From Acidobacteriota bacterium (GTDB lineage Bacteria; Acidobacteriota; Terriglobia; Terriglobales; Acidobacteriaceae): a stretch of 64,000 bases of DNA. The notes beneath the pieces are model-generated. The model did no database searches and was not told where the DNA came from. It saw only the letters and a program-made list of their open reading frames with translations. The translations under genes were made by a program, and so were the position numbers. This document shows, one piece after another, positions 18,211 to 26,595 of the stretch (positions are counted from its first letter, which is position 1; each line of letters begins with the position of its first letter). The DNA is taken from positions 4,531-68,530 of the forward strand of contig JAJXZK010000048.1 of the NCBI GenBank assembly GCA_021780095.1. The letters are read 5' to 3'.

Positions 18211-19191
18211 ATGATGCTACGCAAACGAATCAGTTACCGGGTTCGATGGTCGGCATGGTTCATCCTGACGATCATTCTTTCTACGTCGTTCGCGCTTGCA
18301 TCCGATCTGCGACTGGGAATCATTGGTACCGATACTTCCCATGTCATTGAATTCACCAAGCTGTTGAATGATCCTATTCAGCCTGGGCATGTGTCCGGCG
18401 CCGTTGTGGTTGCGGCATTCAAGGGGGGCAGCCCCGATATTCCCATCAGCCGCGATCGAGTCGATGGTTTCAGCCAGGAGCTGCAACAGAAATGGCATGT
18501 TCGCTTCGTTTCCCGCATTGGCGAACTGTGTCCATTGGTAGATGGAATCCTGCTGGAGAGCGTTGACGGGCGCGCACACCTCGATCAATTTTGTCAGGCT
18601 GTGGCATGTGGCAAGCCCGTGTACATTGACAAGCCGCTTGCTTCCACACTCGACGACGCGCGCCAGATCGCTGAGATCGCAGCCGCTCACCACGTCCCAT
18701 GGTTTAGTTCATCCTCGCTTCGCTTCGGCCCGGTACAGGCGATGCGCTCGCCCGATATTTCCGGAGTGATGGTGTGGGGGCCGGGACCGTTCGAACCACT
18801 CCAGCAACTCGACCTGTCCTGGTATGCAATCCATTTGGTTGAAATTCTTTTTACGTTGATGGGGCCGAACGTCCAGCAGGTGACTCGCACCTACACTCCA
18901 GGCGCCGATGTCATCACCGGGATCTGGAAGAACGGTCGTGTCGGCACCGTTCGCGCCAATCGGCCCTACAGCACCTTCGGTGCAATCGTTTTTCGCGTCG
19001 ATCAGAATGAGCCCACTCTATATAGCAATATCGAACCTGGATATTCTCCGATGTTGCGAGAAATTGTGAAGTTTATGCGAACGGGAGTGCCGCCGGTTTC
19101 GAATGACGAGACTTTGAAGATATACGAATTCATGGACGCGGCACAGCAAAGCCGAGAGCACGGCGGAGCACCAGTTCCGATTGCGCAGTGA
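18211..19191 (+). CDS. exported Gfo/Idh/MocA-like protein with atypical nucleotide loop
   Basis: 326 residues; GGAGG twelve bases before ATG 18211. A basic start and hydrophobic W-F-I-L-T-I-I-L-S-T-S-F-A-L-A form a Sec-type signal or anchor. The Rossmann strand then reads G-I-I-G-T-D-T-S-H-V, without the usual G-x-G-x-x-G, and the family E-K-P is I-D-K-P-L-A. The C-terminal part keeps H-L-V-E-I-L-F, the usual histidine region. A nucleotide-dependent enzyme outside the cytoplasm needs a tightly held cofactor; the altered loop raises the chance that it binds none. It lies between two quinoproteins. Confidence 0.7.
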   Translation: MMLRKRISYRVRWSAWFILTIILSTSFALASDLRLGIIGTDTSHVIEFTKLLNDPIQPGHVSGAVVVAAFKGGSPDIPISRDRVDGFSQELQQKWHVRFVSRIGELCPLVDGILLESVDGRAHLDQFCQAVACGKPVYIDKPLASTLDDARQIAEIAAAHHVPWFSSSSLRFGPVQAMRSPDISGVMVWGPGPFEPLQQLDLSWYAIHLVEILFTLMGPNVQQVTRTYTPGADVITGIWKNGRVGTVRANRPYSTFGAIVFRVDQNEPTLYSNIEPGYSPMLREIVKFMRTGVPPVSNDETLKIYEFMDAAQQSREHGGAPVPIAQ

Positions 19192-19228
19192 AGGTTCCAT
19201 CAGTTGCAACCCAGTAGTTCGAAAGTTG

Positions 19229-21604
19229 ATGGCGCACATGGCAGCTTTCTACCGACAAACACGGTTGAAAAAGTTCGCGAGTGTTCTCGTCGTGGGGCTC
19301 GCCTTCCATTTCGTGTCGCTGTCGGCTCAAAATGCCGCTGCCGATGCAGCGTTGCAGGAGCAAGCGAAGAAAATGTATGCAGTCCAGTGCGCGCTCTGTC
19401 ATGGAGCCGAAGCGCGCGGTGGCGAATATGGTCCGGCGCTCGCCCGGAACAGCGATCTGCGCGGTAAATCCGCCGGGTGGCTGCATGACGTGATCAAAAA
19501 TGGGATTCCGTCGGGGGGTATGCCGGCGTTCAATCTTCCTCCCGCCGATCTCAACGCGCTTGCGTCCTGGATCGAATCGATGAACATTCCCGCCACCCAG
19601 AGCGCTGTACCTGGGAACCGTCTGGATGGCGAGCGATATTTCTTCGGTGTGGGAAAATGCGCCAGTTGCCACATGGTGGCGGGCAGGGGGTCTGTTTCCG
19701 GTCCGGATCTGTCGAGTATCTCCGGCGAGAGAACAGTTCAGGAGATTCGGGCGTCCTTGCTGGAGCCAAGCCACAACGTCGCTCCGGGCTATGAATCTAT
19801 GACGGTGAAATTGCGAAACGGTCAGACGCTTCAAGGCTTCGCGCGAAGTCAGAGCAATTTCGAGATCACGCTACAAGACAGCACCGGAAACTTCCATCGG
19901 CTTCTACAAGATCAAATTCTCTCCGTTAGCAAAGATCCGAAGTCAACGATGCCGCCTGTACACGCCAGTCCAGAAGAGGTAGAGAATCTGATGGCGTATC
20001 TCACCGGACTGACGGGAGTCGAGCCCGAAAAAAATGCGACCGCGTCTCCTTCGACCGCCGGTGGGGTTACATTCGAAGACATCCTTCATCCTTCCCCTGG
20101 CGATTGGCTCACCTACAACGGTGGTCCGAGCGGAAATAGATATAGCAAATTGGCGCAGATCAACATTGCGAACGTATATCAGCTACAGCTGCGATGGATG
20201 TACACAGTGCCGCTGTGGAAGCAGTTCTATCCAGACACCTCGTATTACAGAGAAAATATGCAGTATTTCGGGCTGGAAACAACGCCGTTGGTTGTCGACG
20301 GAATTCTGTATGCAACCGGCCCGCAACAGGCATACGCGCTGGATGCTCGCACCGGCCAGCAAATATGGCTGTACAAGCGCAATCGCACGCCCGGAATCGT
20401 CGGCGATGCGGGGCTGGCCTCGAATCGCGGACTCGCCATTCTTGGAGACAAGGTTTTTATGGTGACGGATGACGCTCACATGATTGCGCTGAATCGGACA
20501 ACCGGAAAGCCAGTGTGGGAAGTCGTAATGCCGGAGAAGCCCATGCACTATGGCGGTACGGTTGCGCCCCTTGTGGTGAAGAACATGGTGATTGGCGGCA
20601 TCGCCGGCGGCGACTGGGGTGTGCGCGGATTCCTTGCGGCGTATCGAGCCTCTGACGGCAAACTTCTTTGGCGGCATTGGACTGTTCCAAAAAAGGGAGA
20701 GCCGGGTACAGAAACGTGGGGCGGTGATCCTCCCGAAACTGGCGGAGGCGCAACCTGGACCACCGGCTCCTACGATCCCGAGACCGACACGATCTACTGG
20801 GCCACAGGCAATCCCTATCCCGACGGCGACGGAAAACATCGGCCTGGAGATGACCTGTACACGAACTCCATCCTGGCGCTGAATCCGGATGACGGCAAGC
20901 TCAAGTGGTTTTATCAGGTGACGCCGCATGACGTGAAGGATTGGGACACCACCGCGCCGTTAGTGCTGGTGGATACCGTGTATCACGGAACGCCGCGGAA
21001 GTTGCTGATGCATGTTGATAAGAACGGGTTCTTTTATGTACTCGATCGCGTTAACGGTCACGTGCTGCTCGCCAAGCCCGCGGTTCGCGTGACGTGGGCT
21101 AGCGAGATTGCCCCCAATGGCCGTCCCCAGCGTGTGGACGACCATGGGATCGTTTGTCCGGCGGCCGGTTCCAATTGGAACGCCGCCGCCTACAGCCCCT
21201 TGACCCGCTTGTATTACGTGATGGTGACCGAAGAATGCAACGTGGACATGGCGGCTGACAACCAGAAATATCTGGATGAGCAAACTCCGAAGAAATTCCT
21301 GGAAGCGATCAACATTGAAGATGGGAAGATCGTCTGGAGAATCCCCCAACTCGGTCCTGCAGACGGCAAGCGTGATGCTGGGATATTGGCAACCGCGGGC
21401 GGTCTTTTGTTCTATGGCGACCCCACCGGCGATGTGGTTGCCGCCGATGCCCGCACCGGAAAACCCATTTGGCATTTCCCGACGAACGGAGAAAACAAAG
21501 CCTCGCCCATGACCTATACCGTGAATGGAAGGCAGTGTGTCGTGCTGGCCGTCGGACCAAATCTTCTCAGCTTCAGCCTTCCACCAAAGGAAGAAAAACC
21601 ATGA
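19229..21604 (+). CDS. exported diheme cytochrome c fused to a PQQ quinoprotein dehydrogenase
   Basis: 791 residues from ATG 19229; another ATG at 19238 is possible. The leader ends near V-S-L-S-A-Q. Residues about 35-275 hold two cytochrome c motifs (CALCH 54, CASCH 144) with G-G-M-P-A-F as a likely axial methionine, and a beta segment N-G-Q-T-L-Q-G. From about 285 the quinoprotein propeller starts (D-W-L-T-Y-N-G-G-P-S-G-N-R-Y-S), with T-P-H-D-V-K-D-W-D in the PQQ region. Order is hemes first, the reverse of the 10730 protein. It overlaps the isomerase gene by ATGA, so sugar oxidation and isomerisation are probably co-translated. Confidence 0.85.
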   Translation: MAHMAAFYRQTRLKKFASVLVVGLAFHFVSLSAQNAAADAALQEQAKKMYAVQCALCHGAEARGGEYGPALARNSDLRGKSAGWLHDVIKNGIPSGGMPAFNLPPADLNALASWIESMNIPATQSAVPGNRLDGERYFFGVGKCASCHMVAGRGSVSGPDLSSISGERTVQEIRASLLEPSHNVAPGYESMTVKLRNGQTLQGFARSQSNFEITLQDSTGNFHRLLQDQILSVSKDPKSTMPPVHASPEEVENLMAYLTGLTGVEPEKNATASPSTAGGVTFEDILHPSPGDWLTYNGGPSGNRYSKLAQINIANVYQLQLRWMYTVPLWKQFYPDTSYYRENMQYFGLETTPLVVDGILYATGPQQAYALDARTGQQIWLYKRNRTPGIVGDAGLASNRGLAILGDKVFMVTDDAHMIALNRTTGKPVWEVVMPEKPMHYGGTVAPLVVKNMVIGGIAGGDWGVRGFLAAYRASDGKLLWRHWTVPKKGEPGTETWGGDPPETGGGATWTTGSYDPETDTIYWATGNPYPDGDGKHRPGDDLYTNSILALNPDDGKLKWFYQVTPHDVKDWDTTAPLVLVDTVYHGTPRKLLMHVDKNGFFYVLDRVNGHVLLAKPAVRVTWASEIAPNGRPQRVDDHGIVCPAAGSNWNAAAYSPLTRLYYVMVTEECNVDMAADNQKYLDEQTPKKFLEAINIEDGKIVWRIPQLGPADGKRDAGILATAGGLLFYGDPTGDVVAADARTGKPIWHFPTNGENKASPMTYTVNGRQCVVLAVGPNLLSFSLPPKEEKP

Positions 21605-22581
21605 AGAAAGCATTCTCAAGACGAGAATTTCTGCAAGCATCCTCGGCGACTGCGATGGCCGGAGCGGTGACGATGTCTGCGTGGCCCGCAATGCCGGTGG
21701 AGGCGGATCGGCGCCCACCCTTTCGCGGAACGCTCTGCTTGTTCTCTAAACCCGTTCCGCAAATCAGTTGGAGCGAGCTTGCGCAGAGCGCGAAGGCCGC
21801 CGGCTTCGGGGGAATCGATTTGACCGTTCGACCCGAAGGTCACGTTCTGCCCGAGCGTGCAACGACAGATCTTCCCAAAGCGGTCGCGGCGATCCGCGCC
21901 GAAGGTTTGGAAGTTCCCATGATCAGCACAGCCCTTGTCAGTGCTGCCGATCCCGCCGCCCAACCAATCCTTGAAACGGCGAGCAAGCTCAAAATTCCCT
22001 ACGTCAAGCCGGGCTACTACTACTACAAATTCGTCAACGTTATTCAGGAGCGCGACCGGGCTGGCCGCAAATTTCGCGGGTTGGTGGAGCTTGCAGAGAA
22101 ATATCAGATCCAGATCGGCTACCACAACCACACGGACTATATTGGGGCTGGGCTGTGGGACATAGCGCCCGTGATCGAGCCGCTCGATCCGCGCTGGTGC
22201 GGTTTTTATTTTGATTTGGGTCACGCTTCGGTGGATCTCGGCGAGAACGGCTGGAAGGTCGCGACCAATTTGGTGCTTCCACGATTGAAAATGGTGGGCG
22301 CCAAGGATTTCATCTGGAAAGAGCGGGGCCCGCGCCGGTGGCATGGGGAAACGTGTCCCATGGGGCAGGGAATCGTGCCGTGGAGGCAGTTCCTACACAT
22401 TCTCGCGCAATCGAATTTTCACGGACCCATCTCGCTGCAGCAGGAATTCATGATCCCAGGAGTGACGGACGATCAAGGGATCGCAGTATCACGCGCTGCC
22501 GTTCCTCAGGTGATGGACTCCGCGAAAACAAATCTGGACTACCTGAAGTCACTGCTGCGCGACGCCTACCAGCAGATCTAG
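21601..22581 (+). CDS. Tat-exported TIM-barrel sugar isomerase/epimerase
   Basis: 326 residues, ATG overlapping the stop of the fused quinoprotein. The leader F-S-R-R-E-F-L-Q-A-S-S is a twin-arginine signal. The barrel has the metal-site series typical of AP endonuclease 2 fold isomerases: Y-H-N-H-T-D-Y, Y-F-D-L-G-H-A, G-A-K-D-F and Q-Q-E-F at the end. Related proteins isomerise or cleave keto-sugars. Export by Tat fits a protein loaded with metal in the cytoplasm and acting in the periplasm on the product of the neighbouring quinoproteins. Confidence 0.8.
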   Translation: MKKAFSRREFLQASSATAMAGAVTMSAWPAMPVEADRRPPFRGTLCLFSKPVPQISWSELAQSAKAAGFGGIDLTVRPEGHVLPERATTDLPKAVAAIRAEGLEVPMISTALVSAADPAAQPILETASKLKIPYVKPGYYYYKFVNVIQERDRAGRKFRGLVELAEKYQIQIGYHNHTDYIGAGLWDIAPVIEPLDPRWCGFYFDLGHASVDLGENGWKVATNLVLPRLKMVGAKDFIWKERGPRRWHGETCPMGQGIVPWRQFLHILAQSNFHGPISLQQEFMIPGVTDDQGIAVSRAAVPQVMDSAKTNLDYLKSLLRDAYQQI

Positions 22582-22603
22582 AGGTTTCACCACGGAGATA
22601 ATT

Positions 22604-24064
22604 GTGGCCCCACATTCCGACATGACGCGAAGAAATTTCTTAAAGGCTGTCCCGGCAGGAGCACTCTGTCTATCACCTGTTACCTCAGCCCCACTTTTCG
22701 CTGTGTCAAGGCGCAGGTCGAGCGACATTCGCGTCAAGGAAATCCGTCTCAGCTATGAGAATTTCCCGTATCGCACTCCATATCAGTTCGGCGGCCGCAG
22801 CGTCGACCAGGTTACCTTGTTAAATGTCGACTGCACCGTAGAGACCGTGTCCGGGCACGTGGCTCATGGATTCGGCTCGATGCCGATGGGAAATGAATGG
22901 TCGTTTCCTTCGAAGACACTTTCCTACGACACAACGCTGCAGGCCATGAAGACGCTCGCCGAACGTATTCGGAAAATCACCGTAGCGAATACCGAGGCTG
23001 GTCATCCCATCGACATCAATTACACGCTCGAGCCTGAATATCTGAACGCCGCGGCCGACGTGACCCACACGATGAACCTCGATCAGCCCATCCCGAAGTT
23101 GTGCACCCTCGTGACCGCGAGCCCCTTTGATGCTGCCATTCATGATGCCTTCGGTAAGGCACAGGGACTGAACTGCTATCGAACCTATGGTCCCGAATTC
23201 ATGTCAAATGACCTTGGACATTACCTTGCGCCGGAATTCAAAGGAAAATACCCCAGCCAATATCTTCTCCGCACCCCGCAGCCATGGTTGTGGTGCAATC
23301 ACTCCGTCGGCGCCCAGGATCCCATTGACACGTCGGAGGTGAAGAAGCAACTGCACGACGGTCTTCCTCAGACGCTGGGTGGCTGGATGACTGCCGACGG
23401 GCTCACGCATCTCAAAATCAAACTCAACGGCAACGATCTCAAGGCGGATACAACGCGTGTACTGGATACCGACCGGGTGGCGACCGAGGTCGAGACCCGT
23501 CGCAGGGTGCCACGGTGGTATTACTCGCTGGACTTCAATGAGCAGTGTCCCGATGTTGAGTACATCCTTGAGTTCATTCGTCGGATCAAGAAGGGCTCCC
23601 CCGGTTGTTATGACCGCATTACGTTCATCGAGCAGCCGACTCGCCGTGACTTAGTGGCCACTCCGCAGCAATATCTTTTCCCTGTCTCCGCGCTCAAGCC
23701 AGTGGTAATGGATGAATCCCTAACTGGCTGGGATGCATTGCTGCGCGGCCGCCAAATAGGGTATACCGGTGTGGCGCTGAAAGCTTGCAAAGGTCAGAGC
23801 CAATCCGTGGTGCTGAATGCCGCGGCCCAGGAATTCAACATGTACATGACGGCGCAGGACCTGACCTGCCCCGGTGCCTCGCTCATCCAGTCTGCGGGCA
23901 TCGCCGCGCACGTTTCCAAAATCGACACGCTGGAATCGAATGGGCGCGAATATGTTCCGTCGGCGAATCGGCCGTGGATCCAGAAATTTCCAGGACTGTT
24001 TCAAGTGCGGGATGGCAAGCTGCACACCGCAAATCTCAACGGTCCCGGATTGAGTGCCGTTTGA
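22604..24064 (+). CDS. Tat-exported enolase-superfamily protein (mandelate racemase/muconate lactonizing type)
   Basis: 486 residues from GTG 22604, chosen because GGAG lies six bases upstream; ATG 22622 has no such site. T-R-R-N-F-L-K-A-V-P is a Tat signal. The enolase-fold landmarks are K-I-K-L-N-G-N-D for the lysine strand, and Y-S-L-D-F-N-E, T-F-I-E-Q-P and V-V-M-D-E-S-L for the three metal-binding acidic residues. V-A-L-K-A-C-K-G-Q-S is the second lysine region. Such enzymes abstract a proton next to a carboxylate (sugar-acid dehydratases, racemases). It would be suited to aldonic acids made by the upstream quinoproteins, which is inference. The protein is longer than the usual 370-400 residues. 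Confidence 0.8.
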   Translation: MAPHSDMTRRNFLKAVPAGALCLSPVTSAPLFAVSRRRSSDIRVKEIRLSYENFPYRTPYQFGGRSVDQVTLLNVDCTVETVSGHVAHGFGSMPMGNEWSFPSKTLSYDTTLQAMKTLAERIRKITVANTEAGHPIDINYTLEPEYLNAAADVTHTMNLDQPIPKLCTLVTASPFDAAIHDAFGKAQGLNCYRTYGPEFMSNDLGHYLAPEFKGKYPSQYLLRTPQPWLWCNHSVGAQDPIDTSEVKKQLHDGLPQTLGGWMTADGLTHLKIKLNGNDLKADTTRVLDTDRVATEVETRRRVPRWYYSLDFNEQCPDVEYILEFIRRIKKGSPGCYDRITFIEQPTRRDLVATPQQYLFPVSALKPVVMDESLTGWDALLRGRQIGYTGVALKACKGQSQSVVLNAAAQEFNMYMTAQDLTCPGASLIQSAGIAAHVSKIDTLESNGREYVPSANRPWIQKFPGLFQVRDGKLHTANLNGPGLSAV

Positions 24065-24091
24065 TTGGAAGAATATTGGGGGCGCACCACC

Positions 24092-24607
24092 ATGATTTCA
24101 ATGAGGATGCAGAGAAATAATAGACGCATTCGCCGCTTCGACGGCAGCGCGGGGCCGAAGGGCAGGCGCCGACGCAGCACTCCCATGAGTTTTCGATTTG
24201 CCATGCATGGGTGCGCACTCGTCTTGTTTGTTGCCCTCGCAGGTTCATATCAGGTGGAAGCACAATCCGGCTCATCCACACCGATCTATCTGGATAAGAC
24301 ACAGCCGATCGAATCTCGGGTCGATGACCTGATGAAACGCATGACGCTGAAAGAAAAAGTAGGACAGCTGAACCTGCCTTGCGGCTATGTCGACGGGTTA
24401 GGAAAAACAATTCCAGAAAAGATGGAGTCGGCGCGCAAGTTTGCCGCCGGAACCTATACCAGTGAGATTGGCCCCGGCGCCGGCTTCTTCACCTTGGCCG
24501 ATACCATCAAGCTGAACAATCTGCCGCAACAGGTGAAATATTTTAACGAGCTGCAAAAAATTGCCACCACACAAACGCGACTAAAGATTCCGCTGCTTCA
24601 GGATTAA
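24092..24607 (+). pseudogene. GH3 beta-glucosidase-like gene, N-terminal piece before an in-frame TAA
   Basis: From ATG 24092 (alternative 24185) the frame encodes an export leader (C-A-L-V-L-F-V-A-L-A-G, ending near V-E-A-Q) and the start of a glycoside hydrolase family 3 barrel: R-V-D-D-L-M-K-R-M-T-L-K-E-K-V-G-Q-L. It stops at TAA 24605-24607 in R-L-K-I-P-L-L-Q-D-stop. The following codons, in the same frame, are E-G-T-H-G-A-M-F-P-G-A, the exact continuation expected in GH3. One base change in an original GAA codon would give this TAA. Either a recent nonsense mutation or a sequencing error; the piece alone cannot fold into a barrel. Confidence 0.8.
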
Positions 24608-24625
24608 GAAGGAACCCACGGCGCC

Positions 24626-26548
24626 ATGTTCCCTGGAGCTACTGTTTTCCCGGAAGGTTTATCGATCGGCAGTACGTTTGATATGCCATTAGTGCAGTCC
24701 ATCTATGCGGCCGCCGCACAGGAGGCGAGAGCAACCGGCATTCACGTCCTCTCGACTTTGGTGCTGGAAACCGATCGAGACCCGCGCATGGGTCGCAACA
24801 TGGAAGGCTACACCGAAGACCCATATCTCGATTCGAGTATCGCAACCGGCATAGTGGAGGGCACGCAAGGGTCGAACATCGATGCCCCTGACAAAGTGGT
24901 GGCGTTGATGACGGATTTTCCGACACAGAGTGAGCCCGTCAGCGGAATGGAGCGCGGCGCGATCGAACTCTCCGAGCGATATATTCGCGAGAATTTTCTG
25001 CCTCCGTGGATTGCCGCCTTCAAAGCAGGCGCCCTGGGGGTGATGGCTGGTTATCCGGAAATTGAAGGCGTGCCGGAGCATGCATCGGAAAAGTGGAATA
25101 CGCAAATTCTTCGCAACGAGCTTGCTTTTAAGGGAATTGTCGACAGTGAAGGAAACGGATTTGACACCTTACTCTACGAGCACATCGTTCCCACTCAAAA
25201 AGAGGCGGGCGCGCTTGCATTGCGTGCCGGCGTCGATCTCGACATCACGTATGAACCGGCCTACATGGGGCCACTGATTGAAAATGTCGAAGAAGGAAAG
25301 GTTCCTGAAGCCCTGGTTGATCGTGCCGTCCGACGAGTGCTCGAACTGAAATTTCGTCTGGGGCTTTTTGACCATCCATATGTCGACCTGGCGCAGGCTG
25401 AACACGTGGTGCATTCCCAGGACCATCAGCAACTGGCGCTGCAGGCCGCACGTGAAGGTATCGTCCTACTGAAAAATCAGAACAATCTTCTGCCTCTTAA
25501 GAAGGACCTCAAATCTATTGCCGTCATTGGCCCCAACGCGGACGATCGATGGAATCAGCTGGGTGATTATTCGCCTTCCGAAGTGCCACAGAAGGTGATC
25601 ACGGTGCTCGATGGCATCCGGCAAGCTGTTTCACCCGCGACGCCAGTAATGTACGTGAAGGGCTGCGAGGTCATCGGCGGCAAAGAAGACTTTACCATGG
25701 CGGTGGAGATTGCTCGTCGTGCCAGCGTGGCCGTTGTCGTCGTGGGTGAGCACCCGAATAACGGCGGCAAAGACAATGTTCCGCCGACCGATGGAGAAGC
25801 CTACGATGTGGCAAGCCTCGACCTAACGGGCGCGCAGCAAGCCTTAATCAAGGCTATTCATGCCACGGGCACGCCAGTTGTGCTGGTTCTTATCAATGGC
25901 CGACCGCTCTCGATTCCGTGGGCAGCAGCGCATATTCCCGCCATCGTTGAAGCGTGGGAACCGGGAGAGCGCGGCGGCCAGGCTGTGGCGGATGTTTTAT
26001 TTGGGGACTACAACCCGAGTGGACGTTTGGCGATTACGATTCCTCGAAGCTCCGGCCAGCTTCCCGACTACTACAACTACAAACCATCGAAAGAATATTG
26101 GATCCAGCAGGCCTGGAGCCATGATGGCGGCTATGCCGACATGCCCGGCACACCGCTATATCCGTTTGGCTATGGATTGAGTTATTCCGACTTTACCTAC
26201 ACCAATTTGCGTATTAGTCCGCCGCAGATTTCTCCGCAGGAAAACGCCCAGATAAGCGTCGACGTCACAAATGTCGGCCGACTTTCTGGAGTGGAAACAG
26301 TCCAGCTGTACTTGCATGAACGCTACACGCCGGTAGCCATTCCGGTGAAGAACCTCCGCGGCTTTCAGCGCGTGACGCTCAATCCGGGTGAGACAAAGAT
26401 GGTGACGATGAAACTCACGCCCGAGGACCTGATGCTGCTCGATAATGATATGCATTGGAAGGTGGTTCCGGGCACCTTTGACGTGATGGTCGGCAAATCG
26501 TCGGCGGATATCTTGCTGATGCGACCGCTCCTGGTGGAGGGACGCTAA
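24626..26548 (+). pseudogene. GH3 beta-glucosidase-like gene, main piece after the in-frame TAA
   Basis: 640 residues from an ATG that is only an internal methionine of the full gene (same frame as the N-terminal piece). It continues with G-A-T-V-F-P-E-G-L-S, E-T-D-R-D-P-R-M-G-R and the A/B-domain linker, then the C-terminal alpha/beta sandwich and a fibronectin-III-like tail (V-T-N-V-G-R-L-S-G, typical of GH3). The usual K-H-F is replaced by M-T-D-F-P-T-Q. The nucleophile strand reads G-I-V-D-S-E-G-N-G where most GH3 enzymes have S-D. No frameshift is seen in 1.9 kb, so the break is recent or artefactual. No Shine-Dalgarno precedes the ATG. Confidence 0.78.
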
Positions 26549-26595
26549 GTCGCTGGTCGAACTTCGCCCTCGCCGAGGTGATAGCATATCGCTCG

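Noticed and set aside
24605..24607. TAA as a recoded sense codon
   Set aside because: TAA is not used for selenocysteine or pyrrolysine, and no recoding element is seen. A nonsense change or sequencing error is simpler.
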